A stretch of DNA of 64,000 bases from Dinoroseobacter sp049800835 (lineage in GTDB: Bacteria > Pseudomonadota > Alphaproteobacteria > Rhodobacterales > Rhodobacteraceae), in NCBI RefSeq assembly GCF_049800835.1, contig NZ_JBNAFU010000001.1, positions 868,001-932,000 of the forward strand, written 5' to 3'. How positions within the stretch are numbered: position 1 is the stretch's first letter; each line of letters opens with the position of its first letter. Below the pieces are notes generated by a model. The model had not been told where the DNA came from, ran no database searches, and saw nothing but the letters and a program-made list of their open reading frames with translations. Shown here piece after piece: positions 1-8,597 of this stretch. Position numbers and translations under genes: made by a program.

Positions 1-67
1 CGACGGCTCGCAAGTCGGCCTGGAAGTCACCGTTTCGGCACAGTTGACCGCGACCAAGGCCCCCTGA
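1..67 (+). CDS. 3' end of a cut-off CDS, possibly YceI-like
   Basis: An open frame enters from the left edge at position 2 and stops at TGA 65-67. About 21 C-terminal residues are visible, containing VGLEVTVSAQL. The alternating hydrophobic pattern would suit the last beta strand of a YceI-type lipocalin domain, and a YceI gene lies nearby at 657-1244. The fragment is too short to decide, and it could be any secreted beta protein. The 124 bases after it hold no gene and probably contain the promoter of the next one. Confidence 0.4.
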   Translation, partial: DGSQVGLEVTVSAQLTATKAP

Positions 68-191
68 TGCACCCCAACAGCCCGTCCGCCCGGCGTGGCG
101 CGCGGGCGAGTTAACCTCTGCTTCACCAATTTCTTAACAAAGTCTTAACGTCAGAGAACAAATAGCGTACGGTTCGGGCAGCGAGGACCAG

Positions 192-599
192 ATGCCGTTT
201 GAAGCCGACCTTATCCCCATTCTCTGTACGCTGATGCTCGGCGGCGCTCCGGAACATCCGGTGCCCTACAGCGTGGGCTATGACCTGCACCATATCCGGG
301 TCGATTGCGTCACCGAGGACACGGTGATCGAGGTCGGTCTTGACCGGCGCTCATCGCTGGACAGCGTGCAACAAGCACTTTTTGCGGCGCACCTGACGGG
401 CAAGATCCCGCAAGTCACGCTGATCGACACAGATGGGCGCGAAGGCCCGTTCGAGTACCGTATCCGCTCTGCCGCGAAGGCAGCCAACGTAGATTACGCG
501 GTATACAAGCTCGACTTTCTGACCCGCTGGCAGATGACGCATTACCTGCGCAATCGTCCGCCCCCGCAGCCGCTGACGCGCAAACTGGCGGGCGGATAA
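192..599 (+). CDS. conserved-type hypothetical protein, 135 aa
   Basis: I do not recognise the family. The protein has no signal peptide and no membrane segment. It reads as a small mixed alpha/beta cytoplasmic protein with a basic, proline-rich C-terminus (RNRPPPQPLTRKL). Codon use has the GC-rich third positions of its neighbours, which argues for a real gene. It stands alone, ends just before a bidirectional terminator, and faces the YceI-like gene. Confidence 0.7.
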   Translation: MPFEADLIPILCTLMLGGAPEHPVPYSVGYDLHHIRVDCVTEDTVIEVGLDRRSSLDSVQQALFAAHLTGKIPQVTLIDTDGREGPFEYRIRSAAKAANVDYAVYKLDFLTRWQMTHYLRNRPPPQPLTRKLAGG

Positions 600-601
600 A
601 C

Positions 602-633
602 GAAAACGCCCCGACCGAGGTCAGGGCGTTTCG
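602..633. terminator. bidirectional terminator between convergent genes
   Basis: An inverted repeat (AAACGCCC-GACC paired with GGTC-GGGCGTTT) has A-rich and T-rich outer edges. It lies in the gap between the convergent stop codons of the 135-aa gene and the YceI-like gene. Confidence 0.7.
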
Positions 634-656
634 TGAGTGGTGAGGGTTTGACAGCC

Positions 657-1244
657 TTATTCGTCGGCAATCATCGCCTCGATGGAAATCAGCACTTCGA
701 CCTCGTCACTGACGAACGGGGCAAAGGCACCGACGTTGTAGTCGGAGCGGATCAGGGTCGTGGTGGCATCGAACCCAGCCCACTCCTTGTTCTCAATCGG
801 GTGCATGCCTTTCGCGTTCAGTTTCGCGTCCAGAACCACGGTGTTGGTGACGCCGTTCAGGGTCAGATCGCCCGTGATCAGGGCGGTGTCCTCACCGGTG
901 ACTTCGATGGTGGTGGATGCGAAAGACACCATCTCCGCATCGTCAGCGTCGAAAAAATTGTCGCTCATGAAGTGGGCGAACCGTTGTTCCCACCCCGTGA
1001 TCATGGAGCGGACGGGCATCGAAACGGTGACACTGGACGCAGCGGGGTTCTCAGCGTCAAACATGATCTCGCCTTCAAACCCCGAAAACATGCCGTAGGT
1101 CGTCGAGTAGCCAAGGTGATCGTACGAGAAGACGATCTGGCTGTGGGAGGCGTCGAGAATGTATTTCTGCGCGGTGTGATCGTCAGCAAACGCAGTGGTG
1201 CCAAGCGCCATCAGAGCGGCGGCGGAAAGGGGAAGAAGTTTCAT
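657..1244 (-). CDS. YceI family periplasmic protein
   Basis: A 195-aa protein with a clear signal peptide (MKLLPLSAAALMALGTTAFA). It is followed by the YceI hallmarks: a start like YILDASHSQIVFSYDHLGYS, then FDAENPAASSVTVS, a TGDLTLNGVT strand and a late FVSDEVEV strand. YceI proteins are periplasmic lipocalin-like barrels that bind isoprenoid-type lipids such as polyprenyl chains or quinones. The ligand and physiological role here are not visible. The ATG at 1244 has the Shine-Dalgarno-like AAAGGA upstream. It is probably monocistronic. Confidence 0.9.
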   Translation of the reverse strand: MKLLPLSAAALMALGTTAFADDHTAQKYILDASHSQIVFSYDHLGYSTTYGMFSGFEGEIMFDAENPAASSVTVSMPVRSMITGWEQRFAHFMSDNFFDADDAEMVSFASTTIEVTGEDTALITGDLTLNGVTNTVVLDAKLNAKGMHPIENKEWAGFDATTTLIRSDYNVGAFAPFVSDEVEVLISIEAMIADE

Positions 1245-1397
1245 GCGTCATGTCCTTTGGAAACAGAAGATGACGTGAAAATGGCGTCTTCAGAAAAATC
1301 AGCAATTGGCGAAAGAAGAACAGACTTTGTGCGCATTTCCGCACGTGCCAAAGCCTTTGCAACGCCGTTATGCCTGTGCCCCCAGCGCGGAGGGTTT

Positions 1398-2330
1398 TCA
1401 CTTCTTCGACTTGGCGCGCGTGTTCTTTTTCTTATTATTGTTCTTGTTTTTGTTGTTCTGCTTCGTCGCAGAGGTAGACGACTTGGTCTTGGTGCCGCTC
1501 TGGGACGCGCTTGCAGGATCCGGCAAGGAGTAGGCCGATCCGCCCGAATTCTTGGCCAGCGCTGCGGACGGGTTCGCCGGGTCCGTCGGGACCACCCCGT
1601 TGGTAGCAGGGTCCGGGGTTTTGCCATCGCTCTTGCCCTGCGCGCCGCCGCCCCAGGTACCGGATCCGTCGGGATTCTCACCCGCCTTGCCAACATCCTT
1701 GTTGTTACCGGGGTTTCCGACGCCGAGGCTGCCGCTGCCGCCCGATCCTCCGCCCGATCCGCCCTTGCTTTTGCCGCCGCCGGATTTGCTGGCCGATTTG
1801 CCACTTCCGCCACTCGAGGCCGCGCCTGCCGGGCCGCCATTGCCCGGTTTCGAGGCCGTTGTGCCCCCGCCAGAGCCTGCGTTTCCGCCGCTACCACCGG
1901 TCGAAGCCGGAATCGGCGAGGTCGGTGGAGTATTTGCCGCGCTGCCGCCACCAGCAGCCCCGCCCCCCGACTTGCCGCCTGACCGCGCCAAGGGCGGTGG
2001 GGTTGGTGCGCCGCTTGGCCCTGTTGCGCTGGCGACTTGCGTACCACCCGCGTCGGAGCGACCGCGCTTTTCGATGTCCCTTGCTTCCTGCATCGTGTTG
2101 GACAGCGCCTGCGAGGTGCCGGAGCTTGGCGTCTGCGTGCTGCTGCGCACCACCTCGACAGCGCCGACCATCAGCACGATCGTCAAGAAGGTCAGCGGCA
2201 CCATGTCCACGGTAACTGCGCCGCTTTCGCCACGCATGAACCACGCCGCCCGGCTTGCGTGCCGTGACTTGAACGACCCGCGTTCATTCCATTTGGGCAT
2301 AAGGGCTTTCACGACACTCGGTACGGGCAT
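1398..2330 (-). CDS. Gly/Ser-rich single-membrane-span protein with pseudopilin-like motif
   Basis: About 310 aa. A basic N-terminus leads to the motif SGAVTVDMVPLT and one hydrophobic segment at roughly residues 38-58. A long region of low complexity follows, rich in Gly, Ser, Thr and Pro, and the C-terminus is Asn/Lys-rich (KNTRAKSKK). The SG-AVTVD context resembles the cleavage site and start of TadE/Flp-type pseudopilins, although the acidic residue is Asp at +5. The function is unknown. The next gene on the same strand (2459-3127) has the same plan. A downstream ATG at 2300, with GAAAG just before it, could be the true start. Confidence 0.65.
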   Translation of the reverse strand: MPVPSVVKALMPKWNERGSFKSRHASRAAWFMRGESGAVTVDMVPLTFLTIVLMVGAVEVVRSSTQTPSSGTSQALSNTMQEARDIEKRGRSDAGGTQVASATGPSGAPTPPPLARSGGKSGGGAAGGGSAANTPPTSPIPASTGGSGGNAGSGGGTTASKPGNGGPAGAASSGGSGKSASKSGGGKSKGGSGGGSGGSGSLGVGNPGNNKDVGKAGENPDGSGTWGGGAQGKSDGKTPDPATNGVVPTDPANPSAALAKNSGGSAYSLPDPASASQSGTKTKSSTSATKQNNKNKNNNKKKNTRAKSKK

Positions 2331-2458
2331 GACGACAACTCTGTAAAATTCGAACTAAAGTTGTTCTGTCAGCACAAATGGCCGATGCGTTGACTGAAAT
2401 TGGCCCATCTTGAGGTTTCTGTCGGGCAGGACTGCCCACCCCTCAGGCAGTCAGGAGG

Positions 2459-3127
2459 TCAGCTGCGCGCGCCCACGTTCAGGGTCGCCGGTTGTTCGGC
2501 GACCGTATTTGCACCGCCCGAGGCCCCACCGGTCCCGCCGCCCGTCTCTGTATCCTCTGCATCCGGGGTCAGCCCGTCTCCGGCCCCGAAAACCGACCCG
2601 TCGCCCGGTTCAGACCCATCACCCGTGCCGCCAGAGCCAGTGCCACCACCGCCTGATCCGGAAACGAGCCCGACGCCGACGACCGTGGTACCCCCACCGC
2701 CGCTGCTTCCACCGCTTCCACTGCTGGGCGCAGACGAGGCCGGGGGGGTGGTGTTGGATGGTGTCTGGTCCGATGGCTCGGGCGTCGCTGCGCCCGACGG
2801 CCCGGTAGACGGCGCACTGCCCTGGGCCGGTTGGTCCACCTGCGGCACGGCGGCCATGCTTGGTTTGGTCTTGGACGGCGCAGGCTTCAGCGTCGTCTCG
2901 ATCGCCACGTTATCCAACGCGTCGACGACCTGCATTGATGGCGCCTCCAGTGACACACTGAGAAACGAGAACACCGCAACGCACAGGCCTATGACCGCGC
3001 AGGTCAGCGGCAGGAAATCCACCGCCACGGCTCCTGACTGGCACTTGGCAAAGCCGCCAAAACAGCGCGGACAGTCGCACATTTCCTGGCCCCGCGCAGA
3101 TCGGGTGGGACGCATTGGATACTTCAT
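2459..3127 (-). CDS. second Gly/Ser/Pro-rich membrane protein, paralogue of the downstream gene
   Basis: About 222 aa. The N-terminus carries a cysteine cluster (CDCPRC...C at roughly residues 17-29). The motif SGAVAVDFLPLT and one hydrophobic segment (roughly 35-60) follow, then a Pro/Ser/Thr region and a Gly-rich tail. It matches the neighbouring protein in motif, membrane span and low-complexity tail, so the two are probably an old duplication. It would be anchored in the inner membrane with the tail outside. The product and role are unknown. The Shine-Dalgarno site is weak, so the start is tentative. Confidence 0.6.
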   Translation of the reverse strand: MKYPMRPTRSARGQEMCDCPRCFGGFAKCQSGAVAVDFLPLTCAVIGLCVAVFSFLSVSLEAPSMQVVDALDNVAIETTLKPAPSKTKPSMAAVPQVDQPAQGSAPSTGPSGAATPEPSDQTPSNTTPPASSAPSSGSGGSSGGGGTTVVGVGLVSGSGGGGTGSGGTGDGSEPGDGSVFGAGDGLTPDAEDTETGGGTGGASGGANTVAEQPATLNVGARS

Positions 3128-3380
3128 GAACTCACACTCTTACTAAGTGGAGGGACTTTACCGGCGACGGACCAATTCTCGCATAATTTTCGGCAAATAT
3201 GGCTAAACTGGCCAAGGCCCATGCTCAGTTCCCCCGAAGCCGACTTCACCCTTGCGCTTTCGGCAACAATCGGTACACAGCGCTGGTCCCGAACCGATTG
3301 ACCCCGCGTGGCCTCTCGTGTGCGGCCCGGGACCTGCGATCGCCGCACTATGAAACACGCGCTATAGAACTGGAGAACGC
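3128..3380. promoter_or_regulatory. divergent intergenic region upstream of rpsF
   Basis: This 253-base stretch separates the minus-strand Gly-rich gene from the ribosomal protein operon. It must hold promoters for both. An RNA leader for S6:S18 autoregulation is known in many bacteria, but I cannot draw that structure convincingly here. No supported coding sequence is present. Confidence 0.4.
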
Positions 3381-3734
3381 ATGCCCCTTTATGAGCATGT
3401 CTTTATCTCGCGTCAGGACCTGTCCAACGCGCAGGCCGAAGGCCTGGTGGAACACTTCGGCACCGTCCTTTCGGACAACGGCGGCAAGCTGGTCGATAGT
3501 GAGTACTGGGGCCTCAAGACGATGGCCTACAAGATCAACAAGAACCGCAAGGGCCACTACGCCTATCTGCGCACCGACGCCCCGGCGCCGGCCGTGCAGG
3601 AGATGGAGCGTCTGATGCGTCTGCACGACGACGTAATGCGTGTTCTGACCATCAAGGTCGACGATCACGCCGAGGGCCCGTCGGTCCAGATGCAGAAGCG
3701 CGAAGAACGTGGCGAACGCCGCGAACGCCGCTGA
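3381..3734 (+). CDS. rpsF: 30S ribosomal protein S6
   Basis: A 117-aa protein of normal S6 length that starts MPLYEHVFISRQDLS. It carries the family's central GLKTMAYKINKNRKGHY stretch and ends in a basic, Arg/Glu-rich tail. S6 binds the central domain of 16S rRNA together with S18, whose gene follows 29 bases later. GGAG precedes the ATG. It is the first gene of the rpsF-rpsR-rplI operon. Confidence 0.98.
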   Translation: MPLYEHVFISRQDLSNAQAEGLVEHFGTVLSDNGGKLVDSEYWGLKTMAYKINKNRKGHYAYLRTDAPAPAVQEMERLMRLHDDVMRVLTIKVDDHAEGPSVQMQKREERGERRERR

Positions 3735-3763
3735 TCCAACGCTTGAGATAAGGACCCTAAACC

Positions 3764-3991
3764 ATGGCTGCAAAACCATTTTTCCGCCGTCGCAAGGTCT
3801 GCCCCTTCTCGGGCGACAATGCACCCAAGATCGACTACAAGGACACGCGCCTCCTGCAACGCTATATCTCTGAGCGCGGCAAGATCGTCCCGTCCCGCAT
3901 CACCGCCGTTTCCGCCAAGAAACAGCGCGAACTGGCCCGTGCGATCAAGCGCGCCCGGTTTCTGGCACTCCTGCCTTACGCCGTGAAATAA
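3764..3991 (+). CDS. rpsR: 30S ribosomal protein S18
   Basis: A 75-aa basic protein with the S18 signature IDYKDTRLLQRYISERGKI and the following SRIT and AIKRARFLALLPY segments. It partners S6 on the platform of the small subunit. AAGGA lies before the ATG. The gene sits between rpsF and rplI, with a 12-base gap to rplI. Confidence 0.98.
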   Translation: MAAKPFFRRRKVCPFSGDNAPKIDYKDTRLLQRYISERGKIVPSRITAVSAKKQRELARAIKRARFLALLPYAVK

Positions 3992-4003
3992 GGATCTGAG
4001 CAC

Positions 4004-4642
4004 ATGCAAGTCATCCTTCTGGAACGCGTCGCAAAGCTTGGCCAAATGGGCGAAGTGGTTGATGTAAAGCCGGGCTATGCGCGCAACTTCCTTTTGCCGC
4101 AAGGCAAGGCGCTGAACGCGACAGACACCAACATTCAGCAGTTCGAAGCGCAGAAAGCCCAGCTTGAAGCGCGCAACCTCGAAACCCGCAAAGAGGCCGA
4201 GTCGCTGGGTGAAAAGCTCGATGGACAGCAGTTCATCGTGATTCGCTCTGCGTCCGACTCCGGCGCGCTTTACGGTTCGGTCACGACCCGTGACGCCGCG
4301 GAAGCCGCTACCGAGGACGGGTTTTCGGTCGATCGCAAGCAAGTTTCCCTTTCGCGCCCGATCAAGGAGCTTGGGCTGCATACGGTCCACGTGACCCTGC
4401 ACCCGGAGGTCGTGGTCGATATCGTGTTGAACGTGGCCCGTTCGGCGGAAGAGGCCGAGCTGCAGGCGTCCGGCAAATCGATCCAGGAACTGGCCGCCGA
4501 GGAAGAGGCCGCTGCGGAATTCGAAATCGCGGAACTGTTCGACGATATCGGAGCCGCAACCGAAGAGGACGAGGAACTCGGCGAACGGAGCAGCGAAGCT
4601 GCCGCACCGTCCGACGACGATACGGACGACCAGCCCTCCTGA
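4004..4642 (+). CDS. rplI: 50S ribosomal protein L9 with acidic C-terminal extension
   Basis: A 212-aa protein. The N-domain reads MQVILLERVAKLGQMG...VKPGYARNFLLP, the L9 signature, followed by the long connecting helix and the C-terminal rRNA-binding domain (SRPIKELGLHTVHVTLHPEV). Typical L9 is about 150 aa. The remaining 50 or so residues form a strongly acidic tail rich in Glu, Asp and Ala, with no recognised domain. It is the last gene of the operon and is followed by a terminator. Confidence 0.97.
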   Translation: MQVILLERVAKLGQMGEVVDVKPGYARNFLLPQGKALNATDTNIQQFEAQKAQLEARNLETRKEAESLGEKLDGQQFIVIRSASDSGALYGSVTTRDAAEAATEDGFSVDRKQVSLSRPIKELGLHTVHVTLHPEVVVDIVLNVARSAEEAELQASGKSIQELAAEEEAAAEFEIAELFDDIGAATEEDEELGERSSEAAAPSDDDTDDQPS

Positions 4643-4670
4643 TCGGACGCACGCACGCAAGATCGAAACT

Positions 4671-4694
4671 GGCCGCCGCACTGGCGGCCTTTTT
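4671..4694 (+). terminator. rho-independent terminator of rpsF-rpsR-rplI
   Basis: Perfect 7-bp stem GGCCGCC/GGCGGCC with a 5-base loop, followed directly by five T residues. It lies 28 bases after the rplI stop. Confidence 0.9.
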
Positions 4695-4813
4695 CATGCC
4701 GGTGCGGCAAGCAGATACAACCTAGGGTTTAAATTTAACTTTTGCATCCAGTCGAAGTTTCGTACACTCGCGGAAAAGATCTTGCAGACCGCGACACCTA
4801 AGGACGACCATTC

Positions 4814-6736
4814 ATGGGAAGCGATGCAACAGACGCAGGGGGGGAAGACAGCCCTCACACGTCCGCACGCCTACACCTTCGTCTTCTTGGGACGACGGAT
4901 CTGCACGCGCACATCCTTCCGCATAATTACTTCACTGATCAGCGCAACGAGGCTGTTGGCCTGTCGCGGACTGCCTCGCTGATCCGGGCGGCCAGGGCCG
5001 AAGTCGAAAACTCCCTCGTTCTGGACAATGGCGATTTCCTGCAAGGCACTCCGCTGGGGGATTACGCCGCAGAATATCGCGCATCGAACGGCGCCATGCC
5101 GCACCCGATGATCGCCGCGATGAATGCGGCCGGGATCGAGGTCGCCACCTTGGGCAATCACGAGTTCAATTACGGACTCGAATTCTTGCAAGACGCGGTG
5201 GCCGACGCGGCGTTTCCGATCGTCTCGGCCAATGTCGTACGCAAGCTTGGCAGTCAGGCAGAGCAGGACGAAACCCTCGTCCCCGCGTATGCCGTACTGG
5301 AGCGCGACTTCGTGGATGCGGCGGGCGAGACGCATCGATTCAAGATCGGCGTGATCGGCTTTGCGCCGCCGCAGGTGATGGAATGGGACCGCCGACACGT
5401 CACGGGCCGGATATCGATGCGCGACATCCGCGAGGCTGCAAAAGCACATCTGCCCGCGCTCAGGGCGGCAGGCGCCGATATCGTTGTCGCGCTGTGCCAT
5501 TCAGGTTTCGGCCCGTCCAACCCGCCGTATGGTGCGGAAAACGCAGCACTCGGCCTCGCGGAAGACGGCGGGATCGATGCCCTCTTTGCCGGGCACACAC
5601 ATCTCGTCTTCCCCTCCAGCGATTTTGACGCGCGTCGCGGGCTCGACCTTGCGCGCAGCACGGCTGCGGGGATTCCAGCGGTCATGGCGGGCGCAAATGG
5701 AAGCCAGTTGGGGGTAATCGACCTGTGGCTGGAGAAGACCGCACAAGGATGGCAAGTGGCCGACAGCCGCGCGGGTGTGCGCGCCATTGCGCGCATCAAC
5801 GGATCATCGCAGGCGCGTGGCACGGTTCCGTGTGATGCACGCGTCAAGACCATCGCCCTCGGTGCGCACCAGGCAACCCTCGCCCATATGCGGCGGCCGA
5901 TCGGGCATCTGACGAAGGCAATCTCATCCTGTTTCGCGATGGTCTCGCCCTGCCCCTGCGCGACGCTTGTTGCGACGGCGCAGGCCGCTTACCTGCGCGA
6001 CCGGATCAAGGACACCCCGTATGCGGCCTTGCCCCTGCTTTCCGCGGCGGCCAGCTTCAAGACCGGCGGACGCGGTGGTCCGCTGAACTTCTGCGAGATC
6101 CCCCAAGGACCGCTCACGTTGCGCCACGCGGCGGACCTTTACCCTTTCCCGAACCGCCTGTGTGCGTTGAAAATCACCGGTGCGCAGCTGCGGGACTGGC
6201 TGGAGCGCGCCGCGGGCGTCTTTAGACAGGTTGTCCCGGGCCAGCAGGCCCGCCCACTGCTCGACCCGCGACTGCCGCCTTACAACTTCGACCTCGTCGT
6301 TGGTGTCACCTACGCCATCGACCTCACCGCGCCGGCGCGGTTTCACCCGGATGGCACACGCGCCAAGGGCGACCACAGCCGCATCCGCGATCTGCGCTGG
6401 AACGGCGCACCGGTTCTAGAGGACCAGAGCTTTCTGTTGGCGACGAACGAGTACCGAGCGGGTGGTGGCGGTCAGTTCGCGGGCGCGCATCCCGAGAACG
6501 TGGTGTTCGAGGCCGAAGACCTGAACCGGGATGTGCTGATCGATCATTTCAAGGCTAACGATCCGCTGTCACCCGCCATCGTCGATACCTGGTCCTTTGC
6601 ACCTATTGGCAACGCGTCCGCGATTTTTGACAGCAGCCTGAATGCAGCGACGTTCGCAAGCGACCTCGCGCGCGTGACGTTGACCCGTCTGGGACAGACC
6701 GCGTCAGGGTTCGTACGCTACGAGATCGCGCTCTAG
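4814..6736 (+). CDS. 5'-nucleotidase/2',3'-cyclic-nucleotide phosphodiesterase family protein (CpdB-like)
   Basis: A 640-aa metallophosphoesterase. The dinuclear-metal motifs are present: TTDLHAH near residue 30, NGDFLQG near 75, GNHEFNYG near 117, and AGHTH near 258. The C-terminal substrate-binding half contains NEYRAGGGGQF. The family removes phosphate from nucleotides and 2',3'-cyclic nucleotides, usually in the periplasm. An in-frame TAA at 4799-4801 fixes the ATG at 4814 as the first possible ATG start, and no signal peptide follows it. Either the enzyme is cytoplasmic or it is exported by another route. Confidence 0.9.
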   Translation: MGSDATDAGGEDSPHTSARLHLRLLGTTDLHAHILPHNYFTDQRNEAVGLSRTASLIRAARAEVENSLVLDNGDFLQGTPLGDYAAEYRASNGAMPHPMIAAMNAAGIEVATLGNHEFNYGLEFLQDAVADAAFPIVSANVVRKLGSQAEQDETLVPAYAVLERDFVDAAGETHRFKIGVIGFAPPQVMEWDRRHVTGRISMRDIREAAKAHLPALRAAGADIVVALCHSGFGPSNPPYGAENAALGLAEDGGIDALFAGHTHLVFPSSDFDARRGLDLARSTAAGIPAVMAGANGSQLGVIDLWLEKTAQGWQVADSRAGVRAIARINGSSQARGTVPCDARVKTIALGAHQATLAHMRRPIGHLTKAISSCFAMVSPCPCATLVATAQAAYLRDRIKDTPYAALPLLSAAASFKTGGRGGPLNFCEIPQGPLTLRHAADLYPFPNRLCALKITGAQLRDWLERAAGVFRQVVPGQQARPLLDPRLPPYNFDLVVGVTYAIDLTAPARFHPDGTRAKGDHSRIRDLRWNGAPVLEDQSFLLATNEYRAGGGGQFAGAHPENVVFEAEDLNRDVLIDHFKANDPLSPAIVDTWSFAPIGNASAIFDSSLNAATFASDLARVTLTRLGQTASGFVRYEIAL

Positions 6737-6753
6737 GGAAAAGCCGGCAAGAA

Positions 6754-6783
6754 AAAGGGCCGCGTCTGACTGAGCGGCCCTTT
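6754..6783. terminator. bidirectional terminator between the CpdB-like gene and tig
   Basis: Ten-bp perfect stem AAAGGGCCGC/GCGGCCCTTT with a 10-base loop. A-rich and T-rich flanks serve both converging genes. Confidence 0.85.
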
Positions 6784-6808
6784 AAAACTTTGATACTTCG
6801 CAGGCAGA

Positions 6809-8137
6809 TCAGATGTCGTCTTCCAGCGCCTCGACAGCGGCCTGAAGCTCGTCCTTGCTCACGTCCTTGTCAGTCACTTCCGCCAACTCGAAGATATAGT
6901 CGATGACCTTGTCTTCGAAGATCGGCGCGCGCAGTTGTTGCTGCATCTGCGCGTTCTTCTGGATGAACTCGAAGAACTCGCGCTCCTGACCTGGATACTG
7001 ACGTGCCTGGTTCATGATCGCCTGCGACATCTCTGCATCGGTCACGGTTATTTCGTTCTTCTGGCCCAACTCGGCCAGCAGCAACCCGAGACGCACCCGG
7101 CGTTCGGCCAGGGCGGTGTGCTCTTCGGTTGCCTCGATCTCGGGGTGATCATGCCCCTCGACATCGGGATTTTCCTCGTGCCACAGCTGATGCGCAATCT
7201 GCTTGGCCTCAACCTCCACCAGTGACGGGGGCAGGTCGAACTTGACCAGCGTGTCCAACTCGTCAAGCAACTTGCGCTTCATCACGGCGCGGGCGGCACC
7301 TGCATATTCCGCCTCCAGCCGCTCGGTGATCTGCTCCTTCAGCGCATCGAGGCTCTCGGCCCCGAACTGCTTGGCCATCTCATCGTCGATCACGGCGGCA
7401 ACTGCGCCTTTGACTTCCTTGATCTTGCATTCGAACACGGCGGCTTTGCCCGCCAGATGTGCGGCCTGATACGCTTCGGGGAAGCTCACTTCGACATTTT
7501 TTTCGTCACCGGCCTTGGTTCCCACAAGCTGTTCTTCGAAGCCCGGAATGAAGGAGTTCGACCCCAGAACCAGCGGATAGTCTTCGGCGGCGCCCCCTTC
7601 GAACGCCTCCCCATCGACCTTGCCGAGGAAGTCGATCACGACCTGATCGCCGTCTTCCGCCGCACCATCCTTGGTCTCGTAGTTCTTGGCGTTCTCGGCG
7701 AGGTTCCCAAGCGCCTCGTCGATCGCGGCATCGTCGGCTTTGACGACCAGCTTCTCCAGCTTCACGCCCGAAAAGTCAGCATCCGGGACGTCTGGCAGCG
7801 CCTCGTAGCTGAGCGAAACCTCGATATCGTCGCCCTCTTTCCAGTCTTCGTTCGTCATCTTGACGTCAGGCTGCATCGCGGGGCGGTCGCCGCTGTCCTC
7901 GAAATGCTTTGACATCGCGCCATCGACCGTTTCCTGCATCGCCTCGCCCAGAAGACGCGGACCGAACTGCTTTTTCAGCAGGGCCATCGGGACCTTGCCT
8001 TTGCGGAAGCCCTTCATCTCGATCTCGGGCTGGGCTTCGGTCAGCTTCTCGTTGACCTTTTCGTCCAGTTCCGCCGCGGTGACAGTGATCGAATAGCCGC
8101 GCTTGAGGCCTTCGTTGAGGGTTTCGGTGACCTGCAT
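6809..8137 (-). CDS. tig: trigger factor, ribosome-associated chaperone and prolyl isomerase
   Basis: A 442-aa protein with the three trigger-factor domains. The N-terminal ribosome-binding domain contains FRKGKVPMALLKKQFG, close to the FRxGxxP ribosome-docking signature. The FKBP-type isomerase domain (about 155-245) contains GDQVVIDFLGKVDGE. The helical C-terminal cradle ends in an acidic tail. I place the start at 8137 (MQVTETLNEGLKRGY) because GGGGAA sits five bases upstream. Longer in-frame starts have no family similarity. Confidence 0.96.
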   Translation of the reverse strand: MQVTETLNEGLKRGYSITVTAAELDEKVNEKLTEAQPEIEMKGFRKGKVPMALLKKQFGPRLLGEAMQETVDGAMSKHFEDSGDRPAMQPDVKMTNEDWKEGDDIEVSLSYEALPDVPDADFSGVKLEKLVVKADDAAIDEALGNLAENAKNYETKDGAAEDGDQVVIDFLGKVDGEAFEGGAAEDYPLVLGSNSFIPGFEEQLVGTKAGDEKNVEVSFPEAYQAAHLAGKAAVFECKIKEVKGAVAAVIDDEMAKQFGAESLDALKEQITERLEAEYAGAARAVMKRKLLDELDTLVKFDLPPSLVEVEAKQIAHQLWHEENPDVEGHDHPEIEATEEHTALAERRVRLGLLLAELGQKNEITVTDAEMSQAIMNQARQYPGQEREFFEFIQKNAQMQQQLRAPIFEDKVIDYIFELAEVTDKDVSKDELQAAVEALEDDI

Positions 8138-8362
8138 TGCATTCCCCATGAGTTCAGGGCGCGCCCGTCCGGCGCGCAAAAGAATTTGGGGCGTTCTATG
8201 AGGCTGTGCGCAGCGGCGCAAGGGCCGTTTGCCCTATATGCCCCGCGAGCGGCACGTTCGGCGCGCGGAACGCTTCGCAACCGGCGCGGCGTTCCTGCCT
8301 GCGCTGCCGCCCACAGGCAAAGCCGCGCGATTTCGGGTATCCGGGATACACATGGAATGGAC

Positions 8363-8447
8363 TGGTGCGGGTGAAGGGACTCGAACCCCCACGCCTCGCG
8401 GCGCCAGAACCTAAATCTGGTGCGTCTACCAATTCCGCCACACCCGC
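8363..8447 (-). tRNA. tRNA-Leu (anticodon UAG)
   Basis: Read on the minus strand, the 7-bp acceptor stem GCGGGTG/CACCCGC is followed by discriminator A and an encoded CCA. The anticodon loop TTTAGGT sits on the CCAGA/TCTGG stem, with anticodon TAG at 8411-8413. A long variable arm, typical of class II leucine tRNAs, and a GGTTCGAGTCC T-loop complete it. It is 85 nt including CCA. The roughly 220 bases between it and tig hold nothing I can name. Confidence 0.96.
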
Positions 8448-8597
8448 AGTCCGGCGGCACATAGCAAAGAGTTGCTGCCTTTCAAAGGGGCAATTGCGAC
8501 CATGATATTTTCATGACAGTAACACTTTGCTCCGTATAACCCGAAGCAGTTTCGTCGGCGATCAAGGGAACAGGATCGCCACCAAAGTGTGAGTGAC

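Noticed and set aside
1500..2800. Repeated GGC/GGT/TCC-like units that could look like tandem DNA repeats or CRISPR
   Set aside because: They follow the codon phase of Gly/Ser-rich proteins, with no constant repeat length and no spacers.
1552..3146. Long Pro/Arg-rich plus-strand frames opposite the Gly-rich genes
   Set aside because: These are complements of Gly/Ser codon runs, so the apparent Pro-rich proteins are artefacts of composition.
3124..3348. 74-codon minus-strand frame upstream of the Gly-rich gene
   Set aside because: No recognisable protein features, no Shine-Dalgarno site, and it fills a divergent promoter region.
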